Part shown: piece after piece, positions 51,307 through 61,265 of the stretch | Layout of the letters: each line of letters opens with the position of its first letter | Position numbering within the stretch: position 1 is the stretch's first letter | Assembly (NCBI GenBank): GCA_900539375.1 | Contig: UQBY01000011.1 | Location: forward strand, 1 to 64,000 | DNA length: 64,000 bases | Direction: 5' to 3' | DNA from: an uncultured Clostridium sp. | GTDB lineage: Bacteria > Bacillota > Clostridia > Clostridiales > Clostridiaceae | Translations under genes and position numbers: made by a program | Notes under the pieces: generated by a model | Databases searched by the model: none | Told to the model about the DNA's origin: nothing | Seen by the model: the letters and a program-made list of their open reading frames with translations, nothing else

Positions 51307-52239
51307 TTAAATATTTGAAATTATAAGTTCCATATTTCCTTTAAGTTTATATTCTCCATAATTAAAAGGTATAATAAAATGATCTCCTTTTTTTATTTCA
51401 AAATCATTAATAAATCCTTTTCCTTCAATTACACTTACAATTTCAAAAGGTTTATTTTGAATAAAAGTTTCTTCTCCATGTATATCTATTTTTTTAACTT
51501 CATAAAATTCACACTTAACAAGGTCTTTTTCATCATAATTATCCTTTTTTATGATTTTAAAATCTTGTTTTTCTTCTATGTAAGGACATTTTATAACATC
51601 AATACTTTTTTTAATGTGAAGTTCTCTTGGTTTTCCATTTGAAAGACGGTCATAATCATAAAGACGATAAGTAATATCACTATTTTGTTGAGTTTCTAAA
51701 ATTACTGTACCACCCTTTATTGCATGTACTGTTCCTGGAGTGATTTGAAAAAAATCTCCCTTTTTAATAGGAATCTCTCTTATTAAATCCTTCCATCTTT
51801 TTTCTTCTATCATTTGTTTTAATTCTTCCTTTGATTTTGCATTATGACCTATAATTATAGTAGCACCTTCTTCACAATCTAAAATGTACCAACATTCAGT
51901 TTTTCCAAGAGCTCCATTTTCATTAGCCTTTGCATATTCATCATTTGGATGAACTTGTATACTTAAATCTTTTTTTGCATCTATTATTTTTATTAATAAA
52001 GGAAAAATATCTCCTTTAGCATTTCCAAAAACTTCTCTATGATTATCCCATAACCAGCTTAAAGTTTTTCCTTTAAGTTCCTCATTTTTAAATGTACAAT
52101 CTCCAGATTTATGAGCACTTACAGCCCAACATTCTCCTGTTGTATCACTTGGAATTTTATATCCATAATCATTGGCAAGCTTATTGCCACCCCAAATAAC
52201 TTCTTTAAACACTGGCTCTAAAAATAAAATTTTTCTCAT
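51307..52239 (-). CDS. manA: Mannose-6-phosphate isomerase, class I
   Basis: 310 residues of the short Firmicute type I PMI: EPVFKEVIWGGNKL, zinc-ligand motifs IQVHPND and GKTECWYIL, and FFQITPGTVHAI. It interconverts fructose- and mannose-6-phosphate. ATG 52239 follows AAAGGAG. Single gene between the lipoprotein and GNAT genes. Confidence 0.93.
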   Translation of the reverse strand: MRKILFLEPVFKEVIWGGNKLANDYGYKIPSDTTGECWAVSAHKSGDCTFKNEELKGKTLSWLWDNHREVFGNAKGDIFPLLIKIIDAKKDLSIQVHPNDEYAKANENGALGKTECWYILDCEEGATIIIGHNAKSKEELKQMIEEKRWKDLIREIPIKKGDFFQITPGTVHAIKGGTVILETQQNSDITYRLYDYDRLSNGKPRELHIKKSIDVIKCPYIEEKQDFKIIKKDNYDEKDLVKCEFYEVKKIDIHGEETFIQNKPFEIVSVIEGKGFINDFEIKKGDHFIIPFNYGEYKLKGNMELIISNI

Positions 52240-52379
52240 ATTTTAATAACTCCTTTATAATGTTTCTTACTACCTATATCTTACATTACAAAGTTTATTT
52301 TTTCAATGAACCTTATTCTTTTTATATAATATTATGAATATTTGTGTATCTTTTGTTGTTTTTGTATATGCTTTTTATC

Positions 52380-53234
52380 TTAATTTCTTATCCATGTAGA
52401 AAAAATACCCTCTTCATCAAAGCCTACTTTTTCATATAAATTTCTTGCAATTTTATTTGAAGAATCTACTCTTATATTAATTTCTTTTATATTATTTTCT
52501 TTTGCTAAATCTATAAGTTTATTTAAAAACTCTTTTCCATAGCCCTTTCCTCTTATTTCATGAACAATTCCAAAGTTTACTACAGAATAAACACCTCTAT
52601 TAAATATTATCTGTCCATATCCAATAGGATTATTACTTTCCATTGCAAAAATACATAAATCCTTTAAATAATACTTTTGTTTTTCATCATATCTTATATC
52701 ATTTGGAGTTATTGGAACTCTTATATTATTTCTAAAAACTCTATTTTGTATTTTACATCTAAGCTTTTCATCTTCATTTATTTTAAATTTTCTATAATTA
52801 AGTTTATAATTTATTTTTTCTCTTGGATACCTTGTATCTAAATTTAAAAGGAGAGTTTCTCTTACCTTAGTCATTCCTAAAAGACTTACTAATTCTTTTG
52901 AATATGAATTTTCTATTACTTCATATACAAAATTATTTCCTCTTAATAGCAAAGTAAGGCTATCTCTTATATAACTAATATATTCATGTTTTATATATAT
53001 ATCTTGTATATATATAACCTTATTTGATGAATATTGAATCCATACATATCCAATGTATTTATCATTATATTTTATTAAGTTCATAAGTTTTCTTGTAACA
53101 TATTTACCTAAAAAACTTTTTTCATTATAGAACATAAAAAAATCTAATCTATATCCCATAATCTTCTTTGCTTCTTCTGATAATATTTTAAAGTGACCAA
53201 TATTTTTCCCATTTAACTTTTCAATACTAACCAT
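52380..53234 (-). CDS. GNAT acetyltransferase
   Basis: 284 residues; the C-terminal half has the acetyl-CoA site VHEIRGKGYGKEFLNKL near 231-247 and the ending ARNLYEKVGFDEEG. The N-terminal half looks like a degenerate second GNAT domain. The substrate is unknown. A symmetrical terminator lies downstream. Confidence 0.8.
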   Translation of the reverse strand: MVSIEKLNGKNIGHFKILSEEAKKIMGYRLDFFMFYNEKSFLGKYVTRKLMNLIKYNDKYIGYVWIQYSSNKVIYIQDIYIKHEYISYIRDSLTLLLRGNNFVYEVIENSYSKELVSLLGMTKVRETLLLNLDTRYPREKINYKLNYRKFKINEDEKLRCKIQNRVFRNNIRVPITPNDIRYDEKQKYYLKDLCIFAMESNNPIGYGQIIFNRGVYSVVNFGIVHEIRGKGYGKEFLNKLIDLAKENNIKEINIRVDSSNKIARNLYEKVGFDEEGIFSTWIRN

Positions 53235-53251
53235 AGCTCTCCAATCATATA

Positions 53252-53285
53252 AGAAAAACTCCTAAAATTCTTCAGGAGTTTTTCT
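53252..53285. terminator. Bidirectional terminator
   Basis: AGAAAAACTCCT and AGGAGTTTTTCT pair perfectly around a 10-nt loop upstream of ispH-rpsA's neighbour; serves the ispH-S1 stop side and GNAT gene spacing on the - strand. Confidence 0.8.
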
Positions 53286-53297
53286 AACATACATTTT

Positions 53298-55214
53298 TTA
53301 GATATCTTTCATACTTAAGCTTATTCTCTTCTTTTCAGCATCTACTGAAAGAATTTTAGCTTTTATTTCTTGACCAACTTCTAAAACTTGTGCTGGATTT
53401 TCAATTCTTTCATGGCTTATCTTTGAAATATGAACTAATCCATCTACTCCAGGTTCTAATTCAACAAAAGCACCAAAGTCATTAATTCTAACAACCTTTC
53501 CTAAAACAATTGAATCTACTGGATATTTTTCTTCTACATTGCTCCATGGTTCTGGAGTTAAAGCCTTTATACTTAATGAAAGCTTTTTAGCTTCTTTATC
53601 TAAGTCAATAATCTTAAGGTCAACAATGTCTCCCTTCTTTAAATAATCTTCTGCTTTTTTAACATGGTTCCAAGATATTTGTGAAAGGTGGATAAGACCA
53701 TCTATTCCATTTACTTCTGCAAATGCACCAAAGTTTGTGAATCTCTTAATTTCTCCCTTTACTACATCTCCTACATGTAAATTAGCCCATGCTTCTTCTT
53801 CTTTCTTAGCTACTTCTTCTTCTAAAATAACTCTTCTTGAAGCTATTATCTTAGATGGATTTCCTTGAACAAATTCTATTAATTTTACTGGAATTGTCAT
53901 GTTTTTAAAGTCTTCTTTGTTTGCTATATATTTAACATCTATTTGAGATGCTGGTATAAATATTCTTACACCCTTATAGTAAGCAACTAATCCTTTATCT
54001 CTTGCTTCTGATATTGTTACATCAAATATAGTTCCTTCATTGAATAGCTTTTCTAATTCTTCAAAAGCTTCTTTCTTTTCATATTCAATTCTTGATAAAA
54101 CTACATTGTTGTCTTCATCTTTTAATTTAACAACTTTAGCTTTTATTTTATCTCCTATATTTAATTTTGCTGCAAATTCTTTTGGGTCTTCTTTAGCAGT
54201 TAATTCCTTATAAGGAATTACTCCATCTCTTCCATTTCCAACAATAGAAACAACTATTCCATCATTATTTTTATAAAGAATTTCACCTTCTATTTCATAA
54301 CCAATAGATATAGTCTTATCGATTTCCTCCATTAATTTTGCTTGTTCATCATTTTTGATATTTTCATCTTGCATAATATTAATAACCTCCCTGATTATCC
54401 AATCTGGTGTTGATGCACCAGCGGTAATGCCAATTTTTTTGAAATTTAAATTATTTATATATTCTTCTGGTAATTCAGATGAATTTTCTATATGTATGGT
54501 ATTTTTACAATTGCTTTTTGCAATTTCATAAAGTTTTGTGGTATTAGAACTGTTTTTTCCACCTATAACAATCATTGCATCAACTTCTTTTGAAAGCTTT
54601 TCTGCACTTTCCTGTCTTACATTTGTTGCAGAACAGATAGTATTATAAGTTACTAGTTCTTCAACCTGTACATTTTTTAAATTTTCTATGGTCTTATTCC
54701 AATTTTCTAGCTTTTCAGTTGTTTGTGCAACAACACAAATTTTGCCTTTTGGAAAATTTGTAGGTAATGGAGATTTACCATCTGTTATAATAGCTTTGTT
54801 TTTACACCAACCATTTATTCCTATAACTTCTGGATGATTTTTATCTCCTAAGATAATTATATCATAACCTTCTGAAGAAAATTTATCTACTTTTTTTTGT
54901 ATATTAGACACAAAGGGACAAGTAGCATTTAACACCACTAACTCTTTGCTTTCTAAAAGCTCTAATATATTTTTAGCTACTCCATGGGACCTTATTACTA
55001 TAACATCCCCTTTTTTTAAAGTATCTATATCTTTTAAATCTATTGCAAATATATGATGTTCCTCTAAATATTTTACCACATCATTATTGTGGATAAGAGG
55101 ACCTAGAGTATATACTTTTTTCATATATTCTTTTTGTATTCTTATTGCCTCTTCTACTGCACGTTGCACGCCAAAACAAAAGCCTGCATTTTTAGCTAAT
55201 TTTACTTTTCTCAT
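53298..55214 (-). CDS. ispH: IspH (LytB) reductase fused to ribosomal protein S1
   Basis: 638 residues. Residues 1-285 are IspH, the 4Fe-4S enzyme of the last MEP isoprenoid step, with the three cluster cysteines in NAGFCFG, NATCPFV and NTICSATN. Residues 295-638 are four S1 RNA-binding repeats, with GLIHLSQISW and GLVHISKIS in the last two. This fusion is typical of Clostridium and supports the taxonomic guess. ATG 55214 follows TAGGAG. It follows cmk, as rpsA does in many bacteria. Confidence 0.95.
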   Translation of the reverse strand: MRKVKLAKNAGFCFGVQRAVEEAIRIQKEYMKKVYTLGPLIHNNDVVKYLEEHHIFAIDLKDIDTLKKGDVIVIRSHGVAKNILELLESKELVVLNATCPFVSNIQKKVDKFSSEGYDIIILGDKNHPEVIGINGWCKNKAIITDGKSPLPTNFPKGKICVVAQTTEKLENWNKTIENLKNVQVEELVTYNTICSATNVRQESAEKLSKEVDAMIVIGGKNSSNTTKLYEIAKSNCKNTIHIENSSELPEEYINNLNFKKIGITAGASTPDWIIREVINIMQDENIKNDEQAKLMEEIDKTISIGYEIEGEILYKNNDGIVVSIVGNGRDGVIPYKELTAKEDPKEFAAKLNIGDKIKAKVVKLKDEDNNVVLSRIEYEKKEAFEELEKLFNEGTIFDVTISEARDKGLVAYYKGVRIFIPASQIDVKYIANKEDFKNMTIPVKLIEFVQGNPSKIIASRRVILEEEVAKKEEEAWANLHVGDVVKGEIKRFTNFGAFAEVNGIDGLIHLSQISWNHVKKAEDYLKKGDIVDLKIIDLDKEAKKLSLSIKALTPEPWSNVEEKYPVDSIVLGKVVRINDFGAFVELEPGVDGLVHISKISHERIENPAQVLEVGQEIKAKILSVDAEKKRISLSMKDI

Positions 55215-55247
55215 AAATATATTTACTCCTAAGTATATGTGACACCT

Positions 55248-55907
55248 TTAATTTTTAATCACATTTCTTATATAAGAATTTATTTTTTCTGTAACTTCTT
55301 CTATACTTAATCCAGTTGTATCTATTTCAATTGCATCTTCTGCCTTTTTTAAAGGGTCTACTTCTCTATGAGAATCTTTATAATCCCTTTCTATTATATC
55401 GCTTAAGATTTTATCATAAGAACAAGATATATCTCTACTCTTAAGTTCTAAAAATCTTCTATTTGCTCTTTCTTCTGCTGTTGCTGTTAAGAAAAACTTA
55501 AATGGAGCATCTTTTAATACAACTGTTCCAATGTCTCTACCATCCATTATTACATTAAACTTTTTTGACATTTCTCTTTGAAGTTTTACTAACATTTTTC
55601 TTACTTCTTGTATTTTAGCATATTCAGAAACTATAGAACTTATTTCTGGTACAGTAATTTTATTTTGAATATTTTCTCCATTTAATAAAAGGTCATCCTC
55701 TTTAAATTCCATTTTCATAGTTTCTATTAAGCTACAAATTTCTTCTATATTTGAAGGAGCTAAATTATTTTCTTTAGCCTTTAAAGCTACAGCCCTATAC
55801 ATAGCCCCTGTATTTATGTACATTAAATTAAATTCTTTAGCAACCAGTTTAGCTATGGTACTTTTTCCCGCTCCTGCCGGTCCATCAATTGCTACTGAAA
55901 AATTCAC
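55248..55907 (-). CDS. cmk: Cytidylate kinase
   Basis: About 219 residues: P-loop DGPAGAGKST, NMP-binding INTGAMYRAVAL and GRDIGTVVL, LID RRFLELKSR. It phosphorylates CMP and dCMP. The start is GTG 55907, 7 nt after AAAGGTGG; the GTG at 55925 lies before this site. The gene precedes ispH-rpsA and follows the HI0933-like gene, a conserved clostridial order. Confidence 0.95.
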   Translation of the reverse strand: MNFSVAIDGPAGAGKSTIAKLVAKEFNLMYINTGAMYRAVALKAKENNLAPSNIEEICSLIETMKMEFKEDDLLLNGENIQNKITVPEISSIVSEYAKIQEVRKMLVKLQREMSKKFNVIMDGRDIGTVVLKDAPFKFFLTATAEERANRRFLELKSRDISCSYDKILSDIIERDYKDSHREVDPLKKAEDAIEIDTTGLSIEEVTEKINSYIRNVIKN

Positions 55908-55985
55908 GGTTATACCACCTTTCACTATAGTTTAGTAAAATCCACTATAATATCTATTATATAATTTTTTATCTTTTCACACAAG

Positions 55986-57200
55986 CTAAATATTTAAGCC
56001 TGCTACAAAGCCAGTTGAAAGTGCTATTTGCACATTATATCCTCCTGTAAAGGCATCTACATCAATAACTTCACCTGCAAAGGATAAATTATTAATAAGC
56101 TTTGACTTCATAGTAGATGGGTCTATTTCCTTTGTATCTACTCCTCCAGAGGTTACAATAGCTTCTGTAAGACTTCTAAGGCCTGATATTTTCATTGATA
56201 GGTTTTTTATAAGATTTACTAAAGTTTTTCTTTCTTCTTTAGTTATTTCATTTACCTTTTTATTTTCTGAAATATTACTCATCTTTATTATTACAGGAAT
56301 AAGTTTTTTTGGAAGAAGCTCATCTAAAGAATTTTTAAAATCTTTATTTATATATTTTTGAAAATCCCTTTGAACTCTCTTATCAAGTTCTTGAATTTCT
56401 AAAGCTGGTTTTAAATCTATTGTAAGAGTATACTCTTCTCCTTCTTTTATAAATCTACTTCCACTTAAAATTAAAGGTCCTGACACTCCAAAATGAGTAA
56501 ATATCATTTCTCCCTGTTCTTTATAAACAGCTTTTTTTCCTTTTTTTATTGTAACAGAAACATTTTTTAAAGATAATCCCATAAGGCTTTTTACCCATTC
56601 ATCTTCAATTTCTATAGGAACTAAAGAAGGTTTTAGACTAATTATATTATGTCCTCCCTTTTTAGCATACCTTTGGCCATCTCCAGTAGAACCTGTTGAT
56701 GGATAAGAAGCTCCACCTGTTGCTATTATATAATAATCACCTTTAAGACTTTTTGAATTATTTATTATAATTTCTTTAATGCTTTTATGTTCAAAAATTA
56801 TATCTGTTACCTTACTATTAAGCCTTATTTCTACATTTGACTCTTTAAGGCCTTTTAAAAGTCCTTTTATAATATCTGAAGACTTATCTGACTTTGGAAA
56901 AACTCTATCCCCTCTTTCTACCTTTAAAGAAATACCTTGTTTTTCAAAAAACTCCATTGTATTTTCATTAGTAAAGGTATATAAAGAACTATATAAAAAA
57001 TAAGGATTTCCAGGAATAAACTGAAAAAACTCAGAAATATCCTTTGCATTAGTTACATTACATCTTCCTTTTCCAGTAATAAATAACTTTTTCCCAATTC
57101 TATCATTTCCATCTAATAAAATAACTTCATGTTTTTTCCCAGCTTCTATAGCTGCCATCATTCCAGCAGGACCTGCTCCAATTACTATTACCCTACTCAC
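55986..57200 (-). CDS. NAD(P)/FAD-dependent oxidoreductase (HI0933/BaiN-like)
   Basis: 404 residues: FAD motif VIGAGPAGMMAA at the N-terminus, GRCNVTN, and ATGGASYPSTGSTGDGQ, then GEVIDVDAFTGGYNVQIA near the end, the HI0933 family signature. Members are annotated as aminoacetone oxidase or BaiN; the substrate here is unknown. GTG 57200 follows AGGAGG. Commonly upstream of cmk in clostridia. Confidence 0.88.
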   Translation of the reverse strand: MSRVIVIGAGPAGMMAAIEAGKKHEVILLDGNDRIGKKLFITGKGRCNVTNAKDISEFFQFIPGNPYFLYSSLYTFTNENTMEFFEKQGISLKVERGDRVFPKSDKSSDIIKGLLKGLKESNVEIRLNSKVTDIIFEHKSIKEIIINNSKSLKGDYYIIATGGASYPSTGSTGDGQRYAKKGGHNIISLKPSLVPIEIEDEWVKSLMGLSLKNVSVTIKKGKKAVYKEQGEMIFTHFGVSGPLILSGSRFIKEGEEYTLTIDLKPALEIQELDKRVQRDFQKYINKDFKNSLDELLPKKLIPVIIKMSNISENKKVNEITKEERKTLVNLIKNLSMKISGLRSLTEAIVTSGGVDTKEIDPSTMKSKLINNLSFAGEVIDVDAFTGGYNVQIALSTGFVAGLNI

Positions 57201-57430
57201 TAAACTTCCTCCTAAACCTTATACTAATTAATTATTTTACTATATAAGAAAGAAAATTTAAAGAATAATTAAAAAACTTTTTATTCTATAATTATCTTTT
57301 TTTCATAGGTCAAATATGTTATTAAAAAAAATCAAAACCTAATAATACTAAGGCTATAGTAAGTTTGCATTACTTTATTCTTAGGTATATAATTTTAATA
57401 AATAATTTTATTTTAAGGAGAGTAAATTTA

Positions 57431-58300
57431 ATGAATTTAAGTAGAAATGATTTATGCTGGTGTGGAAGCAATAAAAAATATAAAAAATGCCACTTAGAAA
57501 TTGATGAAAAAATTGCACATTTTAAATCTCAAGGATGTATTGTTCCTAGCAGAAACCTTATTAAAACTAAGGAACAAATTGAAGGGATAAAAAGAAGTGC
57601 AAAAATAAATACAGCAGTTTTAGATTTAGTTGCCAAAAATATTAAAGTTGGAATGTCAACTGAAGAAATAAATACTTTAGTTTATGATTATACAATATCT
57701 CAAGGTGCTATACCTGCCCCTCTTAATTATGAAGGTTTCCCAAAAAGCGTATGTACATCTATAAATGATGAAGTATGTCATGGTATTCCTGATGAAAATA
57801 TAATTCTTAAAGATGGAGATATTATTAACGTAGATGTTTCTACAATATATGAAGGATACTTTTCAGATGCCTCAAGAATGTTTAAAATAGGAAATGTAAA
57901 TCCTGAAATGAATAAATTAGTTGATGTTGCTAAAGAATGTTTAAATTTAGGCTTTAGAGCAGCAAAGCCATGGGGATTTTTAGGAGATATAGCAGAAGCT
58001 GTTCAAACCCATGCAGAAGCAAATGGATACTCTGTAGTAAGAGAATTTGGTGGACATGGAGTTGGCTTAGAGTTCCATGAAGACCCTTTTGTTGCACACG
58101 TAGGTAAAAAAGGTACAGATATGCTTTTAGTTCCTGGTATGGTATTTACAATAGAACCTATGATTAATATGGGAGACCCTGAAATATTTATAGATGCAGA
58201 TAATGACTGGACAGTTCTTACTGAAGATGGTTATCCATCAGCACAATGGGAATATACAGTTTTAATAACAGAAACTGGAGCTGAAATTTTAACTCACTAA
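57431..58300 (+). CDS. map: Methionine aminopeptidase with SEC-C zinc motif
   Basis: 289 residues from ATG 57431 behind AAGGAGAG; the longer in-frame start at 57365 has no site. The N-terminal SEC-C motif has C9, C11, C20 and H21. The pita-bread fold has metal ligands in NVDVSTIYEGYFSDASR (two Asp), GGHGVGLEFHE (His), TIEPM and WEYTVLI (two Glu). It removes N-terminal Met. Convergent with the VanZ-like gene through a shared terminator. Confidence 0.94.
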   Translation: MNLSRNDLCWCGSNKKYKKCHLEIDEKIAHFKSQGCIVPSRNLIKTKEQIEGIKRSAKINTAVLDLVAKNIKVGMSTEEINTLVYDYTISQGAIPAPLNYEGFPKSVCTSINDEVCHGIPDENIILKDGDIINVDVSTIYEGYFSDASRMFKIGNVNPEMNKLVDVAKECLNLGFRAAKPWGFLGDIAEAVQTHAEANGYSVVREFGGHGVGLEFHEDPFVAHVGKKGTDMLLVPGMVFTIEPMINMGDPEIFIDADNDWTVLTEDGYPSAQWEYTVLITETGAEILTH

Positions 58301-58321
58301 TAAATAGACCTATTAACCTAT

Positions 58322-58361
58322 AAAAAGACGAATGTCTAACAAATAACATTCGTCTTTTTTA
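58322..58361. terminator. Bidirectional terminator
   Basis: AAAAAGACGAATGT pairs with ACATTCGTCTTTTT around a short loop, flanked by A- and T-tracts. Confidence 0.88.
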
Positions 58362-58397
58362 TTTAATAATCTTTTTCTTCATAATATAATACATGTT

Positions 58398-58991
58398 TTA
58401 TTTATTCTTTAATTTCTTAATTCCCTTAACTAAGAAAACTCCTATTAAAAATCCAATTGAATTTAAAATTATATCATCTATATCAAATACACCTTTTTTA
58501 AATATATGTTGTATTAATTCTATTAAGAAAATATATATTAAAAATAAACCTATTTTTAATGTACTTTTTTTATTAAAAAATCTATATTCAATATATATTC
58601 CTATAGGTATATACATGCAAATATTTCCTACAAGTAAAATCAGTCCATTGCTAGAAGATTTAATGTCTTTAAATACCTCTAATAGATTCAAATTTATATT
58701 GCCTGTCCAACCATTATCATTTTTAAATAAAGTTAACATTAATATTAATATAAAATATAAACAAAATAATAAATCAATATATTTTGAATTTACTTTTTTA
58801 TTTATTATAAACTTTATAAAAATAAACAATGCTAGTGCTAATATAATTCTTGCTGCCACAAAAATATTACTAGACATTGAAATGGAGAGTATTACATTGT
58901 CTAAAAATTTATAACAACTCATATAAGATATCAAAATACAAATAAAAATCAAAGCAACATTTGATATTATTTTTTTCAACTTATCAGCCAT
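58398..58991 (-). CDS. VanZ-like membrane protein
   Basis: 197 residues with five or six membrane helices and the VanZ-type motifs GNICMYIPIGIY and FDIDDIILNSIGFLIGV near the end. VanZ proteins confer low-level glycopeptide tolerance in some hosts; most chromosomal members have unknown roles. ATG 58991 follows AAGGGG. Single gene. Confidence 0.78.
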   Translation of the reverse strand: MADKLKKIISNVALIFICILISYMSCYKFLDNVILSISMSSNIFVAARIILALALFIFIKFIINKKVNSKYIDLLFCLYFILILMLTLFKNDNGWTGNINLNLLEVFKDIKSSSNGLILLVGNICMYIPIGIYIEYRFFNKKSTLKIGLFLIYIFLIELIQHIFKKGVFDIDDIILNSIGFLIGVFLVKGIKKLKNK

Positions 58992-59142
58992 AAAATCCCC
59001 TTTATATTAACTTAAATTATTACTTTTCTTAAATTTTATGATATTTTTCTATTGTTGTCAAGTTTTTATATTTTTTGTATATTGATTTTTCACAAAATAT
59101 AAAATATTATTGTTTTTTTATATTAATATTTATAAATATAAT

Positions 59143-59748
59143 TTAATCATAAATTTCAAACCTTTTCTTAAATTCTATGTTAATTTGTAATAATTCAGAA
59201 AATGGGACTATATCTTTTTTAGCTTTTTCAATATTACATTCATTTGACCACAAAAAAGGATAAATAAGAATTCCCTCATTAAATTTAACTTTTTTAATGT
59301 CCTCTTGAAAAGTTGACCATTTATATGATTTATAAAATTCATCTATTTTTTCACTTGTTACAAACTTTATAAACTCTTTATAAGTAATATCTAAATCCTC
59401 CCATTCTAATGTATCTGGTGCAAAATATAAAATATTATTTTTCTCCTTATTTAATGAAAAAAGTCCTCCAAATATGTCATTTCCTATAATAATTATATTA
59501 TCATCAAAATATTTTTTTAATTCTAAATTGTATTTGTAGATATTATAAGAATTTTCTTCATCTCCACTTCCAAATAAACGTATATAATTTTCAATAAAAA
59601 TTCCTCCAGTATTAATTATTACTTGTCCTAATACAGAATTTTCATTAATGTTAAGATTATTTAAAGAATTATTATAATTAGAGCTTAAAATCTTAATATT
59701 TTTTGTAGAGCTTTTTAATATACTTTTAATTTCATTCCATATTACCAT
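59143..59748 (-). CDS. DUF2625-like protein
   Basis: 201 residues. The segments GQVIINTGGIFIENYIRLFGSG, FGGLFSLN and ILYFAPDTLEWEDLDITYKEFIKF follow the DUF2625 pattern, related in my view to SUKH/SMI1-type immunity folds. ATG 59748 has AAGGAG. The neighbour at 59784-60275 is an unknown protein on the same strand, 35 nt upstream. No toxin gene is near, so they may be orphan immunity genes. Confidence 0.65.
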   Translation of the reverse strand: MVIWNEIKSILKSSTKNIKILSSNYNNSLNNLNINENSVLGQVIINTGGIFIENYIRLFGSGDEENSYNIYKYNLELKKYFDDNIIIIGNDIFGGLFSLNKEKNNILYFAPDTLEWEDLDITYKEFIKFVTSEKIDEFYKSYKWSTFQEDIKKVKFNEGILIYPFLWSNECNIEKAKKDIVPFSELLQINIEFKKRFEIYD

Positions 59749-59783
59749 ATTTTCTTCTCCTTAATTATTCATCTTTTCTTAAA

Positions 59784-60275
59784 TTAAAAATCATATTTAA
59801 TTATCTTTACTTCCTTTTGAGGATTTAAATTATTTTCCCACCATATTTTTTGTTCTAGCCCTCCAATATTAATTCCCAAAAATTGAGGGTCAATAAAAAT
59901 ATACTGTTCACTACTTAGTTTAATTAATAATACATCAGTTATTATATAGTTTTTTCTATTATCTAAATTGTAAAAATATACTGATTCAAATTTTTTTCTT
60001 TTTGAAAGAGGATTTATAAAGATAAATTCACTAATTCTTATAGTACTATCCACCACATCTTTAAAAAAATTTTTTTCTGGTATTGACTTTTTAATCTCAA
60101 TTTTTAACTTAGAATAAGACTCTATTGCTTCAATTTCTAAAAAATATTCTCCTATTTCTAAATAAATAAAATTGTTATTAACAATAAATTCTCTACTATC
60201 ATCATCAAAAATTCCTATTAAATATATATCATCTAATTCACTTTCCTTAAAAATTTTTATTATTTTATTAATCAT
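59784..60275 (-). CDS. Protein of unknown function next to DUF2625 gene
   Basis: About 163 residues from ATG 60275 behind AAGGAGAA; the longer in-frame ATG at 60299 lacks a site. The protein is beta-rich and Ile/Asn/Lys-rich, with KIWWENNLNPQKEV near the end. No motif recognised. It probably forms a two-gene operon with the DUF2625 gene; both are AT-richer than the housekeeping genes around them, suggesting acquired DNA. Confidence 0.6.
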   Translation of the reverse strand: MINKIIKIFKESELDDIYLIGIFDDDSREFIVNNNFIYLEIGEYFLEIEAIESYSKLKIEIKKSIPEKNFFKDVVDSTIRISEFIFINPLSKRKKFESVYFYNLDNRKNYIITDVLLIKLSSEQYIFIDPQFLGINIGGLEQKIWWENNLNPQKEVKIIKYDF

Positions 60276-60444
60276 AAATCTTCTCCTTATATATGTCATA
60301 TTCTTATTATACTATATTTTTCCATTGCATCTTAATACTAAAGACTAAAAGCACCTATATTTGATATACATATTCTTTTATATTATAATAAAAACTAGAG
60401 TTTAACTTTTAACTTACTAATTTTATTTTTTGCAAGGAGACATG

Positions 60445-61215
60445 ATGTTTACTTATTCATTTATTATTTGGATTTTTATTTTTTATATATACTGTTTTTT
60501 AGGTTGGATAGTTGAATCTTCTATTGTATCTATTAGAACAAGAAAACTTGTTAACAGAGGATTTTTAAAAATTCCTATGCTTCCTATATATGGCTTTGGT
60601 GCTGTAATGATGCTTTTTGTGTCTCTTCCAATAAAGGATAAGCCTATTTTAATATACTTTGCTGGAATGATTGCTGCAACTCTTTTAGAATATATTGCAG
60701 CAGTACTTATAGAAAATATTTTTAAAATTAAATATTGGGATTATACAGAAGACAAATTTAACTTCCAAGGGCGTATATGTCTTGAAAGTTCCCTATTTTG
60801 GGGAGTTTTATCAGTAGCCCTTACCTTATTTATTCATAAGCCAGTTGAAAATTTTGTTCTAAGTTTAAAATCTAATACAATAACTATAATAGTTTTTATA
60901 ATAAGTATTATATTTTTAATAGACTTTTTTATTTCTGCTAAAAAAGCACTTGACCTTAATAAATTATTATCATTTATTGATAAGGTAAAAATAGAAACAG
61001 AAAACCTAAAAGTACAAATTGAAAACAAAAGCAAAGACTATAAGGCACTAATTCCTAAAATAGAAAATTTAAACAAAGACTACCAAGACCTTCTTATAAA
61101 ATTTAAAAGCAAATACTCAAATATGCTTATTAACTACCCAAGAGCAAAATCATTAAGATTTAATGATACATTTAAAATTTTAAAAGACAAATACAAAGAA
61201 TTTATGAAAAAATAA
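60445..61215 (+). CDS. CmpB-like membrane protein (putative ABC transporter permease family)
   Basis: About 256 residues from ATG 60445, 5 nt after AAGGAG; earlier in-frame codons lie in that site. Five membrane helices, with YCFLGWIVESSIVSIRTRKL and NRGFLKIPMLPIYGFGAV at the N-terminus, the hallmark of the ABC_trans_CmpB family, followed by a Lys-rich coiled-coil tail (180-225). The family name is historical; function unknown. Confidence 0.8.
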   Translation: MFTYSFIIWIFIFYIYCFLGWIVESSIVSIRTRKLVNRGFLKIPMLPIYGFGAVMMLFVSLPIKDKPILIYFAGMIAATLLEYIAAVLIENIFKIKYWDYTEDKFNFQGRICLESSLFWGVLSVALTLFIHKPVENFVLSLKSNTITIIVFIISIIFLIDFFISAKKALDLNKLLSFIDKVKIETENLKVQIENKSKDYKALIPKIENLNKDYQDLLIKFKSKYSNMLINYPRAKSLRFNDTFKILKDKYKEFMKK

Positions 61216-61257
61216 AGTTGTGGTAATAAGATTTTTACCACAACTTTAATATTTTTT
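61214..61257. terminator. Bidirectional terminator
   Basis: AAAGTTGTGGTAA pairs perfectly with TTACCACAACTTT, with T-tracts on both strands, between two convergent genes. Confidence 0.9.
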
Positions 61258-61265
61258 AAGCCAAG

